Assembly: GCA_030603385.1 (NCBI GenBank)
Contig: JAUVXW010000001.1
Coordinates: 1-64,000, forward strand
Source: Promethearchaeota archaeon
GTDB lineage: Archaea; Asgardarchaeota; Lokiarchaeia; Sigyniarchaeales; SOKP01
Direction: 5' to 3'
Length of the DNA stretch: 64,000 bases
How positions within the stretch are numbered: the stretch's first letter is position 1; every line of letters begins with the position of its first letter. The translations under genes and the position numbers were made by a program. Shown piece by piece: positions 44,647 to 57,800 of the stretch. Under the pieces are notes generated by a model that saw only the letters and a program-made list of their open reading frames with translations, was not told where the DNA came from and ran no database searches.

Positions 44647-45717
44647 TTACCTTCCAAGTAATACATCCCATAGATCTTTTAATTTTTCTAAGGCAGATTT
44701 TAATATTCCCTCTGAAGCAAATCGAATTATAAGGATAAGTAGGATAGAGAATACAAATGCGGGGTGAGAAAAAGCATCTAAGAAAACGTTTGTGGGATCC
44801 AATTCTTTTAAATCTCTAAGAGCTTCGGTTAATAAAACAAATGTGAATGCCCCTAAGGCTGATCCAGAGATTGTTGCAATTCCGCCTAATGCTGTCATTA
44901 TTAATATAATGAATGAATAATAAGGTTGAAAAATTAATGGACCTACACTTCTATTATACATGACAAAAAAACCGCCAGCAAGTCCAGCAAATAAGCTACT
45001 AATCATAAATGCAATTACTTTATATTTTGTTGTATTAATACCTGAAGCTCCAGATCCTGTTTCATCATCACGAATAGATTTAAAAATAGTACCCATATTT
45101 GTTTTGGTTATTCGGAGCATTATTGTAATAGAAATAATCATAAAAATTAAGGTAGTATAATAGACTACTATAGCATTAGTAGATAATGCGGGAACACCTG
45201 TTATCCCTTCATCCCCCCATAAATACTTTTTAAATGGTCCAATTCTATACAAGTTCATAAACATTAAACCAATTGTCATGGTGCCTAAAGCCAAGTAGGG
45301 ACCTTTCATTCTTAAACATATAATTCCTATTATGAAACCAATAAACACTGCAATGATGACCCCGACAATTAAAGCTGCCCACCACGAGAAATTATTGAAT
45401 ACAAGAGTGGCACTAACATAATAGCCCGATATTCCGAAGAAAATAGCATGTCCAAAACTAACTTGTCCTGTAAATCCTGCTAAAAAATCCCAACTAGCAG
45501 CAAAAATCGAATATATCATAGCCAGAACAAAGATATCTAAGTAATAAGGATTTTGAGTCATAATTGGAAAAATAAAGAGTATTAATAAGCAAAATAGAGT
45601 TACCCCTCCTTTGAAAGTTGTTGACCAATCTTTAAAATAACTAGGAAATCCTATCAATTTTTTATGTGCTTTTTTAAGATTACGACTCATTCCTTCCATT
45701 TTATTAATTACTGACAT
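44647..45717 (-). CDS. livM: Branched-chain amino acid ABC transporter permease LivM
   Basis: A membrane subunit of 356 residues with about ten helices. The family signature is clear: ASWDFLAGFTGQVSFGHAIF in the early part and the coupling loop FKSIRDDETGSGASGINTTK (EAA-like). The helices SLFAGLAGGFFVMYNRSVGP and TALGGIATISGSALGAF follow the LivM order. It has a longer charged N-terminal tail (MSVINKMEGMSRNLKK) than the E. coli protein. It lies 44 bases after livH. Confidence 0.92.
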   Translation of the reverse strand: MSVINKMEGMSRNLKKAHKKLIGFPSYFKDWSTTFKGGVTLFCLLILFIFPIMTQNPYYLDIFVLAMIYSIFAASWDFLAGFTGQVSFGHAIFFGISGYYVSATLVFNNFSWWAALIVGVIIAVFIGFIIGIICLRMKGPYLALGTMTIGLMFMNLYRIGPFKKYLWGDEGITGVPALSTNAIVVYYTTLIFMIISITIMLRITKTNMGTIFKSIRDDETGSGASGINTTKYKVIAFMISSLFAGLAGGFFVMYNRSVGPLIFQPYYSFIILIMTALGGIATISGSALGAFTFVLLTEALRDLKELDPTNVFLDAFSHPAFVFSILLILIIRFASEGILKSALEKLKDLWDVLLGR

Positions 45718-45761
45718 TTTTCAAATTCATCCTTAAATGTGTAATTTAATTCTCTTTTCTA

Positions 45762-46793
45762 TCAACTGATTTCTTTTTTTCCGAATAGACCTTGAGGCCT
45801 AAATATTAGAATCAAAATGATGATTATTACTGGAACTAAAGAGGAATAGACTGGATCGATTAGGTAATCGGTAGCAATTCTAGCATATCCTATAATGAAA
45901 GCTCCAATTACACTGCCCGGGACACTTCCCATCCCTCCAAGTATTACTACAGCAATCGCACTTGTTAATACAGGCCAACCTTTAAAAGGAGCTACTACAT
46001 CCAATGGGGCATATAGAATCGCGGCTATACCAGCAAGAAACGCTGATATCATAATGGTATACATAAGAGTTCTATCAGCATTTATACCCATAAGCATAGC
46101 AGCCTCACGATCCTGCGAGACCGCTCGAATAGATTTCCCAATTTTTGATTTATTTATAAAAATTATTGTCAAAGTCACAATGATTGATGATGTAATAATA
46201 ATTATAATCCAATGTACTGACAACCTCACAATTTGTGGCTTTTCTTTAAAAATTACTATTAAAATTACACTAATTAATGATACAATAAAAATTGAAATAT
46301 AATGTACTTTAATGTACTCGAATTTTTTTATAAAAATTATTACCAAATTTATAATTATTATTGATGCTACAATAATAATTAAAATATAATGTAGTTGAAT
46401 ATTTACATAATCTTTAAATATTGTAGAAATTGTATAATATTTCGGACCGACTGCCACTATTGCTAATTGTTCACAGAAAAAAGCTATTGCGAATGTTCCC
46501 ATCAACATACTTATATGAAACTCTTTTAAAGGTTTAATAATTAAGAAATACGAAACTACGCCAACACTAGTTGCGCCAATCAAAGCTATGACCATTCCTA
46601 ACCAATAACCATACACTACTCCAATTTGCATATTTGTAATTATATAAAATGCATATACTCCGACTAAATAATAGGCACCATGAGCCAAATTCAATATACC
46701 ACCTACACCATAGACTAAAGAGTAACCCAACGCGAGTAATGCATAAACAGCTCCTTGTACGGCACCATAGATTATTATTTCTTCAACAACCAA
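45762..46793 (-). CDS. livH: Branched-chain amino acid ABC transporter permease LivH
   Basis: The other permease, 343 residues, longer than the usual 290-310. The family blocks are VQGAVYALLALGYSLVYGVG, GILNLAHGAYYLVG, the coupling loop SIRAVSQDREAAMLMGINAD and AVVILGGMGSVPGSVIGAF. The extra length comes from a triplicated hydrophobic segment around residues 132-219 (LHYILIIIVASII, VHYISIFIVSLIS, VHWIIIIITSSII), described under findings. The TTG start is 9 bases after GGTGA. It is the first membrane gene of the operon, downstream of livK. Confidence 0.92.
   Translation of the reverse strand: MVVEEIIIYGAVQGAVYALLALGYSLVYGVGGILNLAHGAYYLVGVYAFYIITNMQIGVVYGYWLGMVIALIGATSVGVVSYFLIIKPLKEFHISMLMGTFAIAFFCEQLAIVAVGPKYYTISTIFKDYVNIQLHYILIIIVASIIIINLVIIFIKKFEYIKVHYISIFIVSLISVILIVIFKEKPQIVRLSVHWIIIIITSSIIVTLTIIFINKSKIGKSIRAVSQDREAAMLMGINADRTLMYTIMISAFLAGIAAILYAPLDVVAPFKGWPVLTSAIAVVILGGMGSVPGSVIGAFIIGYARIATDYLIDPVYSSLVPVIIIILILIFRPQGLFGKKEIS
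46137..46403 (-). repeat. Threefold repeat inside livH
   Basis: Three consecutive units of about 28-30 codons code for one hydrophobic segment each. The DNA repeats with them: ATATAATGTA-like blocks recur near 46208, 46302 and 46388. A normal LivH has one such segment at this place. Confidence 0.6.
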
Positions 46794-47207
46794 ACGAGAT
46801 TATCACCTTACTTGATAATGGTCATAAAATATGTCTTAATATAATAAAGATATTTTGTATTTATTATATAAAAAGCTTGTTATTCATAAAAGAAACATAA
46901 ATTTTGTTAAAAAAAGATTTATAATTTAAAGTAAGAATTAAATAAAATGCAAGATATAATACTTTTTTATCAATTAATTATCCTAAATCCTTAACCTTTC
47001 AATATATGTTTATTTGAACTTGTAAATATTAATCTATAATATATCTTAAAAAGTAATTAAAAATGGGAAGCTTTAACAAAACAATGGGTTTAATACCAAA
47101 ATCAAAGCTAAATAAAACCTTGAATATTTAATTTTGGGAATAATTTATTAGAATTAAAAAAAAAAAAGTAAATTAAATTTATTTTATTATTTTTCCTCGT
47201 TCGCAGT
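46794..47207 (-). promoter_or_regulatory. 414-base gap between livK and livH with probable promoter
   Basis: No ORF that I trust lies here. On the minus strand TTTTTATATAATAA at about 46860-46873 is a TATA-like element, some 70 bases before the livH start, so the permease and ATPase genes may be transcribed separately from the binding-protein gene. The rest is AT-rich, with a poly-A/T tract at 47155-47190 that may end the livK transcript. Confidence 0.35.
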
Positions 47208-48629
47208 TTAATCGTAAAAGTATACACCCCAATCGGGTAATCTAAAGGGGTCCATATTCGAAAGTCCACCGCCGGGGAAAATACCCAAACCACTAGGATA
47301 TTGAGCAGGCCCAGGAATTAATCTCTTGCTACCATCATACCATTGAATCATTAGCCCCGTACCATATGGCCACCCATATACAGGTCCATGACTGTTGGGC
47401 CAGTAAGCACCATTTCCACCAGCGCCCAACCTAGGATTTGCCTTAGTTATTCCCTCTAATGTTGTAACTAAAACATCATTATCAAGCGATTGAGCTGTTT
47501 CAATTGCCCAAGCAAGCTGATACATTGCATCATATGATCCGACAGCTGTATAAATTGGCGAATGACCAAATTCTGTCTCATAAGCGTTCCAAAATGGGAG
47601 AGTTAGTGAGGTTTTATTTGTCTCAAATACAGATTCCATAGTTATTCCATATTCGCATTTTCCATTAGTAATAGACCAGAATTCTGAATCTTGTGCTACA
47701 ACATTAATGCCAATAGGGACACATGGTGTTTCATCATCGTAGTAGGCCGTTGCAAAAGTTGTTCCTACAGGACCAGAAAAGATAGGGATTAATATTTGGG
47801 TATTATTTCCTCTGATTCTACTCAAATATGTAGCCATTTGTGCCGGAGTTGAATCTGGGGGGGCTGCAATACTCGTTCCTGTAAAGATCAGTCCAGAAGC
47901 CGTTAAAGCTGGTGTCATAGCTGTTTCAAAATCCTCAGTCCATTCATAATCTTCTCTTATATACGAAAATCTTGTTAAACTGTGGTTAAAAATCAAAGAA
48001 TTGTTAGAATAGATGATGCTTGTATAGATTATGTGGGTTATCAACTGTATTGCTAAAGCAGTTGTGTTTAACGGGCTAGGTTGGAAAAAATATTTATATG
48101 TGTCATAATCGTCAATAACATATTGACACCAGCTACTAGGAGCCGCTCCAGTATTCCAGAATATAATTTCTTTTTCCATAAATAAAAGTTGATATGCCCC
48201 CATTGCTTCGGATCTGAAACCTCCTGTTACAAATTGAATTTTTTTATAATTAATAAGTCTTTTTGCCGCACGTATAGCAACTGATGTATCTAGTAGAGGA
48301 TTAGCTTCATCCGTATTTTCACTTGTAATTCCAAGATAATATGTTGTGTTACCAACGGTAATACCACCTGCAGTATTTATTTGTTTTGCGGCTAACCATG
48401 CTCCATTCTCTGCTCCTTCACCTTGTATTCGCTCTGTATCACCAATTACTCCTACTTTAATAATTTGATCTGCACTTATGTCAGTTGGAGCACCTGGACA
48501 ATCATCTGCACTCCATGCATATTCACCCGCTCCTGGAGCTAAAAGAAAAATCCATGCTCCAACTCCGATTCCTACGCCTATTACAGCAACAAGGACAATT
48601 GCTAAAATTCTTTTTGTTAATTGTTCCAT
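47208..48629 (-). CDS. livK: Branched-chain amino acid ABC transporter substrate-binding protein
   Basis: A 473-residue periplasmic-type binding protein held by an N-terminal membrane anchor: a basic start MEQLTKR is followed by ILAIVLVAVIGVGIGVGAWI. After a short linker comes the type 1 fold: IIKVGVIGDTERIQGEGAEN, AAKQINTAGGITVG, VTGGFRSEAMGAYQLLF, and later PIYTAVGSYDAMYQLAWAIE, all LivJ/LivK-like. An insertion of about 20 residues (YSNNSLIFNHSLTRFSY) is unusual. It heads the liv cluster and faces the outside of the cell. It has its own TATA-like element at 48701-48714. Confidence 0.9.
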   Translation of the reverse strand: MEQLTKRILAIVLVAVIGVGIGVGAWIFLLAPGAGEYAWSADDCPGAPTDISADQIIKVGVIGDTERIQGEGAENGAWLAAKQINTAGGITVGNTTYYLGITSENTDEANPLLDTSVAIRAAKRLINYKKIQFVTGGFRSEAMGAYQLLFMEKEIIFWNTGAAPSSWCQYVIDDYDTYKYFFQPSPLNTTALAIQLITHIIYTSIIYSNNSLIFNHSLTRFSYIREDYEWTEDFETAMTPALTASGLIFTGTSIAAPPDSTPAQMATYLSRIRGNNTQILIPIFSGPVGTTFATAYYDDETPCVPIGINVVAQDSEFWSITNGKCEYGITMESVFETNKTSLTLPFWNAYETEFGHSPIYTAVGSYDAMYQLAWAIETAQSLDNDVLVTTLEGITKANPRLGAGGNGAYWPNSHGPVYGWPYGTGLMIQWYDGSKRLIPGPAQYPSGLGIFPGGGLSNMDPFRLPDWGVYFYD

Positions 48630-48700
48630 TTATTAGATCACTTTTTTAAAATTTTTTAATTTTTTATAAAATTTAAATTGTCCATTAATAGTTCATTTTA

Positions 48701-48714
48701 ATATATATATAAAT
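48701..48714 (-). promoter_or_regulatory. TATA-like element upstream of livK
   Basis: The minus strand reads ATTTATATATATATTAAAATG about 75-85 bases before the livK ATG. No other feature is visible in this 194-base gap apart from an AAGTGAT just before the start. Confidence 0.35.
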
Positions 48715-48823
48715 TTTATAACTTTTTGCTGACAAAATTCAAATATTACTAAACAAGTTATTAAAAAATTTTCATAGGAATAAATAATATTTTTCTACTT
48801 AATTTGCTAACATTGCCGTGATT

Positions 48824-51800
48824 TTAGCCATGAATATATATTTGCTGTATTACTAGTAGAATAATAAAGCTAATAAATAAAATAAAAAGAGTGAGAAGGG
48901 TATAAAACCTCCACTTTACTGCTATTTTTTCTCTTTCCTCCTTTCTGCGTAAATATACTAAAATTATGGATCCTACTACAGATATTGATATTAGAATTGT
49001 GGCTATATACCAAACAGGATCTATATATATAAATAAAAATGCGATAACACTACCCCAACCATAAGATAAACGTAATACTCTTCTTTTAAATATTACATCT
49101 GGATCACTTGATTTTGAAGAAGGAACAACTAGGATCAAAAATGCAAAAATCGCAATCGTCAACAATGTCGGATGAACTGGACCTAACAAAATACTTAAAT
49201 ATAGTTCGGATAGAAGAATGCCAAGAAATACCGCTAAACAAGCGCTAAATAGTATCCAAATCACTTTGTAATGAGCCTTTAAAAAGTTAAAGAATATTCT
49301 GAACGCTTGATTTATCAGTTGCTTGATTTCTCTAAAGAATTTAACAAGAATATCAACAAATTTGTTGAAAAGTTCACGTAATTCTTCTAATAAAAATACA
49401 AAAGGATAAATTAGAATCATTAAAATAACTAAAGCAGGTATAATCTGCCAAAATTGAGATAATTCAGATATAATTAAACTTGATAATGAAAATATCGCAG
49501 CCCAAAAAGCGAATGCTGTTAAAGAATGCTTTCTAAAAGGCTTAACTATTATCCCTAAGAAAAATATAAAGTTTAACGCGGCAACACTTAGATTTAATAG
49601 AAGAGTGGTGTTTGGAACAAGTCCTAACAGTATGAAAATATCGATTGATAACAAAAGACCAATTGTTAGAAATGAAGCTTTTCTAAGAGTCACTAAGGAT
49701 TTTTCTTTCACCGTTCCTATGTATTTGTCAATATACGTGAAGACAAACAAGATAATAGACGAAAAAATAAATAGATTAAGTAGATGTACAGGATCTGAGG
49801 TTACAAAGTAAATTGGCCAACTGATAAAATTAAAATATGAAATAGATATAAGATAGAATCTAAGTCGCCTTTTATGTGAAACAATATATTCCCAAAAATC
49901 CAATATTTTGAATAAATATGCTGTCTCAAGGATTAAAATAAAAAATATGAGCGGTATTGACGTAATTAATAAAGTGATAAGGTAAGTAGTATAGAGCCAG
50001 GTTGTTGTAAAGGTTATTATAAAAATCCAAGACATTATTCTAAGATAATTAGAAATTCTTCCTAAAAATTTCAGAATGTAAACATCGATTATCATTAAAA
50101 TGTGAACTGTAATGCTAAGGTTTAAGAATATTAATGTAAGTGGGACATTAAACGAAATTAGCACTTGGAACAGGGGAAGAACTAAACTTATATAGAAAAA
50201 CGTTCCTAAAACCTGTGTCATTTGGGATCTTCTTTTTTTAATAGATTCTACTCTATTTGGATATAATTGGCTCAGTGAAGCAAAAAATGAATAATTCGTA
50301 TAAAATTGCATCAAGATAAATATTAGTATTTCAAAACTTAGTAAGATTGGATATTGTACGACATACTGACTTAGAATAAAAACGATCATCAATGTAGTTA
50401 TAAAAAAGCTAATAGTATGGATAAACTGAGCATAACCTTTCTTAATTCTCTTTATAGAATAAATATCTAATAATGTAAATGCAAAAAGGATCAACTGAGA
50501 TACAAGAATGCTTTCGAAAATTCCTGTAAATTCAATCATTAACCCGTACATTAATAAACTGATCTCAAAATATAGAAGTATTATGATTGATGAAACAGAT
50601 TTAGTTATGAATTTAGGATGTTTTATTTCAAAGAATAAAACATTAAGATTTTTAGCTAGAGTAAACAAGAAACACGTTTCAATTAAAATAAGTAGGGAAA
50701 TCGTGAAATAATTTACTATATTAAAGATATTGAACATACTTATTAAATATGTTGCTGTAAAGACCATTATAAAAATCCAAGACACAGTTTTTAGATAACT
50801 AGTAACTTTTCCTAAAAATTTCACACTATAAGCATCTATTATCATTAGAACATAAACCGAAACACTTAAGCTTAAAAATATTAATTGAGGTTCAACATTA
50901 AATAGAGTTAGCGCTTGGAACAGAACAAGTACCAAATTTATATAGAAGCATGTTCCTAAAACGTGTGTCATCTGGGATCTTCTTTTTCTAATCGATTCCG
51001 TTTTATTTGGATAAAATTGGCTAAATGAAGCAAAAAAAGAATAACTTGTATAGAATTGCATCAAGATAAATACTAGTACTTCTAAGCTTAGTAAGATTGG
51101 ATATTGTGCGACATACTGATTTAGAATAAAAAAGGTCATTAATGTAATTACAAGAAAGCTAATAGTATGGATAAATTGGGCATAATTTTTCTTGATTTTC
51201 TTTAAAGAATAGATATCTAATAATGTTAAAGCAAAAAATACCAATTGAGATACAAGAATGCTTTCGAAAATTCCTGTAAATTCAATCATTAACCCAAACA
51301 TTAGGAAACTAATTTCAAAATATAATATTATTATAAGAAACGAAAATGCTCTTGAGAGGAACTTAGGTTTTTTTACTTCAAAAAATAGTGAATTAAAGTA
51401 TTTTATTGTTTTAAAGCAGAAACATGTCTCGATTAAAATAATAGAAATTAATGAGAAGAAATTTAATATATTAAATAAATTAAAGATGATGATCCAATTA
51501 ATGGCGAAGAAACCTTGAAATACTGATAATAGAATAACCTCAATTGAAGATTTCAATCCCGTATCAATTCTGATAAAAATGTAGCTTGAAATAAATAATA
51601 ACAGAAAAGAATTTTGAAAAAGTAATAAAAAATAGCTAATCCCTTCCAGTTCTTCAAAGAGCATTAGAATTCCATTAGTGATCATATCTCCCAAATAAAA
51701 TGAGCCTGAAATAAATAAGATGTAGAATAACACAACCCGTAAATTGGAAATTGCTTTTTTTGAAATATCTAAATGAGAAAGAAAATAGAGGGAACTTTGA

Positions 51801-54800
51801 TTTAAAAATGACCATGATAATATTAAGAAGAACCAATTTGAGTGGAATATAAATAAGAAAACAGATAATGTATTGATGAATGCTAACCAAGACCAAAAAG
51901 TGAACTTGTCTCGTATTGAATTGAATAAATAATAAAAAAATCTTCTGTCTATTATGTATGATTCAAAAAATATTCCGCCGCTCAAAGTTAATAAAAAGGA
52001 AAACAAAACTATGATAAAATCTAAGTTATTAAAAACCATAAAAAGTAAGAGATTAGTCGCCACAGATATTGGAATAAGCAAATATAGAACAAAACAAATC
52101 CTATTGAAATAAAGAAGTGGATCTCGTATTTTTAAATCAATCTCTGATTTTTCGATATATTTTAAACTAAATAATATAAAAATTGGCCAAATTATCAGAA
52201 AATCAAGAATATGATAAATATAAATAATATCGTTAAATAAGAGCTGAGTAGTTAAAAGAGGAATTATAACTGAAATAAATAATGAGAAAAAAACAGAATT
52301 AAGTAGAAAACAAGTGAAATTTAGCATTTTGATTTGATTTTTTTCTTGGTAGATCTTCATTAGGCTATTTTTTATTTCTTCAGATTCATCTTTTATAATA
52401 GATTTGAACATATTAATTAAAATCTGGAAGAAGATGATATATATCGTTGAAAAGGCTGAAAACGCTAAAAGCCAAATGTTCCTAATTACTTCGAATGTTA
52501 GTAATAGTTCTAATATAGGTAATGTTAAAGGAATCGGAATTAAGGCCCAGAGAAAATATCTATATTCAATAATCAGGAAATATAAAAATATTAAGAAAAT
52601 TCCCGAAAATGTAGTAATTAAAATATATGGCGTTAAATTGAATAAAATCGAAAATAAGGACGTGATGGAAGAAGAAGTTCCAATTGCCACAATTAAAAGT
52701 GGAAATACTCTATTGATACGAAATTTCATCTTATAGCGATTAAAAATAAAAAATGAGCATCCAAAAACTGTTAATGCTAAAAAGAAAGAAAAAATCTCCA
52801 TTCTTGGCAATAAGCTAAAGGTGTTAAAAGTTAACCAAGAGAAGTTTATTATTAGAATCCATGAAAGAAAATTATCAACTGTTTTACTTACAAATTTAAG
52901 TGGTTTAGACGAAAAGAGGCTAAATCCCATTACAATAAAACTAATATTGATGGAAAAGAATACATCTAAAATAACTGAATATAATATGAAATAAATCGTG
53001 AGAAAAATCCCGATAAGAACTACAAAGTAACTGAATATTAATATTATACCTATTGATCTAATATTAGGAAAGAAGGAATAAACAATTAAAAATAACCCAA
53101 TGACTAAAAGATCAATAGAAATTGTAATTTCTAAAGAAACTCCTATTGAAATTAAATAAAAAAACAAAAATGTAGCATTAATCACTGTTAATGGGATCAA
53201 CCAAAAAATTGATGCTATTTTCCAAAATTTAAGTCCTATTAATAACGGCATTAATAAAATGACTGAAAACAAGACAAATGAAAGGTTTGTTAGAAGGATA
53301 TCTCCTGCAAATAGATTTTGGCTAATCCAATACAATAAAAATAAACTTTCAGCCCAAACTATAAAGATTATATTTAAAAAGTATTTTTTAATTTTAGAGT
53401 ATATTACAGGTAAGAAGAATAAAGAACAAATTATTATAGATATTATTGATGAGCCACTGAAATCACCACCAAAAAGGCTTACTGATCTTCCAAGAACATC
53501 GATTCCTCTTAAACTTTGATATATTATTAAAAAATTAACAAAAGGCAAAATATTCCAAGCATACCAACCTGACTTCCAGATAGCCCAAGAAATTCTCCAC
53601 TGATAAATTCCAATGGAAAGGTAAAAAAGAAAAACTGCAACGTTAATTACAATTATTATTGGAATGGGATCTCCAAAAAGGGACGGGAACGGAGAAACTA
53701 TGCAAAAATACAAGAAAATAGGAAAGCAAATGTTAATCGCAACTAAAGTGAAGTAAAACGATTTTTTTCTAAAATTTGCAGGTGCACTGTTATATAATAT
53801 TACAAATGTGAATCCAGTAATACTCATAGTCAAAGTAAAGGTGAGGATTGGACTGAAATTAATGTAAAGTGGATTATTGAAAAGTGTAGTATAAGAAATG
53901 AAACTGATAAAGTCAAATACAAGCAAAAGAACACAAGGTTTAATAAACCACTTATATAATTCATTATTCTGGCGATAGAAATAAATCCCCATAAATAACG
54001 AAAATATGAATAATGATATTGTTATATTGTAGAGAATGAGAATATTGGTATAAGAATTTAGAAAAGTAAAAGACAACAGGGAAAGGAAGCCATATAATGC
54101 AAATTTTTCAAGATTATTATTTCGCTTATAATTTAATAATATTGAAAAAAGCAAAACGGAAATTAAAGTCAGTAGATATGTACTAGTCAAAAATCCAAAT
54201 ATGATTAAATTAAATCCACCCAAGATCTCAAAGCTGTTAAAAATACTCAGAAGATCTATAAATATAACATAGCTCAGGAGAAAATATGATATAAATCTGA
54301 AAATAATATTTAGACTTCTTCGATAAAGTAGAAGTATAATAGCAAAAAGTACAGGAACAATTAAAAGTATCCAATAAATGTAAAGAAGGCTTAAAAATAG
54401 TATAAATGAAGAGAGATAAAAACCAAATATTTGAACAGTAGAATCTATTTGTAGAATCGTATTATATCTCAAAAGAAAATAATATAGATATAGTAATGAA
54501 TTAGCAAGAATAAAGCTGATATGTAGAAATAGATAATCATTGAAAAATGATTCATTAGCTGTAAGCTGATAAAAAAGATCGATATATAAGATTAATAATG
54601 AAATGACAAATACCCCCAACATGAATCTTTTTATAATAAGTTGATTTTTTTCTGAGAAAATCTTTAATTTTTTGAAATAAGAAAGAGTAATTGGAGTAAA
54701 AAATGTAAACGTTAAAGAAAATGAAATTATCAGAGCTAAAATTGAGAATGAAAAAATCATTGAAATAAAAATACAGATAATAATTTTTAAAATCGACCAA

Positions 54801-57800
54801 GATATGAATTCAATTCCGTTATTTACCTTTGTATATTCAATTTTTACTAGTGACCTGAAAAATTGAATAAGAGGAAGACTAATCAATAAAAACAACCCTA
54901 GATACCATACAGCATTAAAGGAATTCAAAAAAGATGGCATAAAAGTGAGAACAGTACTTAATCCAATTAAAGATATAATTAAAAAAGAGAAAGAAAAAGT
55001 AAGACCATATAACAAAAATTCTTGAAGGTAATTAATAATCCTTAAATCTTTAGAATAATTGATTAACAACTTAAAAGTATAGATGTTTAATATAAAAAAT
55101 ATAAAAAGCATAATGGAAATTGATATATCAGTTAGCACATAAGAAAAGATTACATAAGATACAAATATAGATATTGAAAACCATGTAAACACCTTAAATA
55201 ATTTAAAAAGGTTAGTCCATTTTTCTTTTACATTGTACCATATACCAATAAAATCTAAGAAATTTAAAACTACAAACAATAGGATTAAAGAAATTGCTGA
55301 AATAATGAAAATATCAATATCTAAACCTATTCGTAATAATTCTAATCCACTTATCGTTGGTATTAGTGTAATCAACACAGAAAGAAGAATACTATTAGCC
55401 AGTATGAACTTTTTGACAACATTCTCTTTAAAATATCGTATTCTATAAGAAAATATACTAGGCAAATATAAGAAACATGATGCCATGATAAAAGGAAAAA
55501 GAAAACTATAGACAGTTCCAGCCAGTAGTATAAAAAAATAATAAAAAACAGTTGTCCCTGCGATAATTATTTCAATAAAAATTTGAGATTTTAGAACCCC
55601 AGAAGTATATTTTTCATTGATCTTATACTTCCTTAATAAATAGTAAGTAAAGATTAATATCCCGAAAGCAATATACAGAGTGTAATTTATTGTTGGTATT
55701 ATTTCAATAAAAACACCTAATCGAATAGCCTCTAAATTAATAATAGTGGGAATAAGTGTAAGAAAAATAGCTATTAATATGCAATCTACTAAAAAGAGTC
55801 TATGAGTAACCTTCTCATAAATTCTCATTCTTAACATATAATAGATTGGAAAGAACAAAATTGAAAATAGACAGAGAAAGGGTATTAGTAATACATAAAA
55901 AGTGCCTAAAGTAAATAAAAATGAATAATAATATGCTAAACCTGCGCTAAATGTTAATGTTATAATATTAATTTTAAATGTCAATGATTCGGAAAAAATA
56001 ATTCTATTCCACGAAAGTAGGTTAACTAAAGTGGTTATAATTAGTAGTGAGAAGTAAATAGAAAAAACAATATTTATCAAGACAATCGTGTAAAAGAAAA
56101 AGAAGGATAGTGCAAAAAGCTCTCCTGTAATAATATAAGAGTTTATATAGACATAACGCTTAACTGTAGAATCTTTTATTTTTTCTAACTTCACCCCAAA
56201 CTGTAAATTAAGCTGACTGAAAATAGATAAAAATAATAAATCTAATGTTAAAAAGACAAATTCAGTTAGAGAGACTAGAAATATTATAACGAACAAATCT
56301 GTAATTAAAACCCATAATAGATAAAAGGTCAATATTAAGAATTGTTTTCGAGATAACAATTTTAATAGATAGTCTGTAAAACCAATAAATAATAATGTAA
56401 GTGGAAAGATTAGCAATGTATAATTTATTACTGATAAAATATCTACGGATAATCCTATTCGGGAGAATTCTAAATTGAGAAAAATTGGTATTAATGTTAT
56501 AAAAATCGCCAACAAGGCAGAATTTATTAATAAACCCTTGCGTATGAAAGTCTCATAAATCCTCTTTCTTAACAAGAAATAAAACGGGAAATATAAAGTT
56601 AGGAACAAACTTATAAAAGGATATAAAAACACATAAGAAGTGCCTAAAGTGAATATATATGTATAATAGAATGCTAAACCTGTGCTAAAAAATAGGGCTA
56701 TTATATTTATTTTAAGAGTTATTGAACTTGAAAACACTACTTCACTTCTAGAGAGTATGTTAGCTAGAATAGTCATAATTAAAAATGAGAAATAAGTTGA
56801 TAGGATTATCTTATCGTGGAGAGCTAAATCAGCTAATTCAGCTAATGCTATTGAATAAAAGAAAAAGAAAAACAAAGCTATTAGTTCAATAGTCATAAAA
56901 TAAGAGTTAGTTTTGGTAAATTTCTTAACTACTGATTCTTTTACTTTTTCAATTTTTAATCCATACTTTAAATTAAACTGACTGAAAATTGACAAGAACA
57001 AGAAATCAAGAGTCAAAATTACGGGATTACTTAGATTTATTAACAATATGGAGAGAAATATATCACCAATTAAAGCCCATAGTAAATAATAACTTATTTT
57101 TAAGAAATCCTTTCGTGAAAATACCCCTAGTATATAATTTACAAATATAAAAAACAAGAAAATAGAGGGAAATAATAGGCTTGATAATATTAAAATTTCC
57201 ATCAAGAAAAATGTTCTTAAATTAATTAAGAGAAATATGAAAAGCTCAATAAGAAAGAAATTTATAAATAAACAAGATCTAAAAAGCCTTGAGCGTTTTT
57301 GATAGAAATACCGAGAGTATAAGATATAAAATGAAACTAGTGATACTAGTGAAATCAATAAACCATGTATCATGAAGTTGAAAATTAAGATGATTGTTGG
57401 ATCTGAAGTGAATCGAGCAAACTCAATTGAATATGCTATTGAATATGCTATTATAGTAAAACAAGCAATAGCAAGTATATTTTGGATAATTATAATGTTT
57501 TCTTTAGCGAAATAGTCAGTTTTAACAAATATTTGTAAGATGAAATATAAAGAAAATAAAAATATTAAAAATTGATAATTTAGTAATATCTCTGAAAAGA
57601 GCCCAAATGAAATAGAAATTAAAATGATAATAGAATTTAGAAGAAAAATATATTTATTATAATTTTTAGGACATATACCTGCTTTCTGTTCAGAATAAGA
57701 AAAAATAAAGAAAAATGGTAGAACGATTACAATAAGCAATGGAGTGTTTATTAAAAAAGCAAAAGCTGCTATGAGAACTATTAAAATTCCCGAGAGAAAA

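Noticed and set aside
46649..46900. An 83-codon plus-strand frame across the livH start
   Set aside because: It overlaps livH antisense, is His-rich by frame effect, and has no ribosome binding site or family.
47108..47293. A 61-codon minus-strand frame at the livK end
   Set aside because: It overlaps the livK C-terminus in another frame and continues into a poly-A tract.
54555..54800. An 81-codon minus-strand frame inside the giant membrane gene
   Set aside because: It is an out-of-frame shadow on the same strand; the main frame is uninterrupted.
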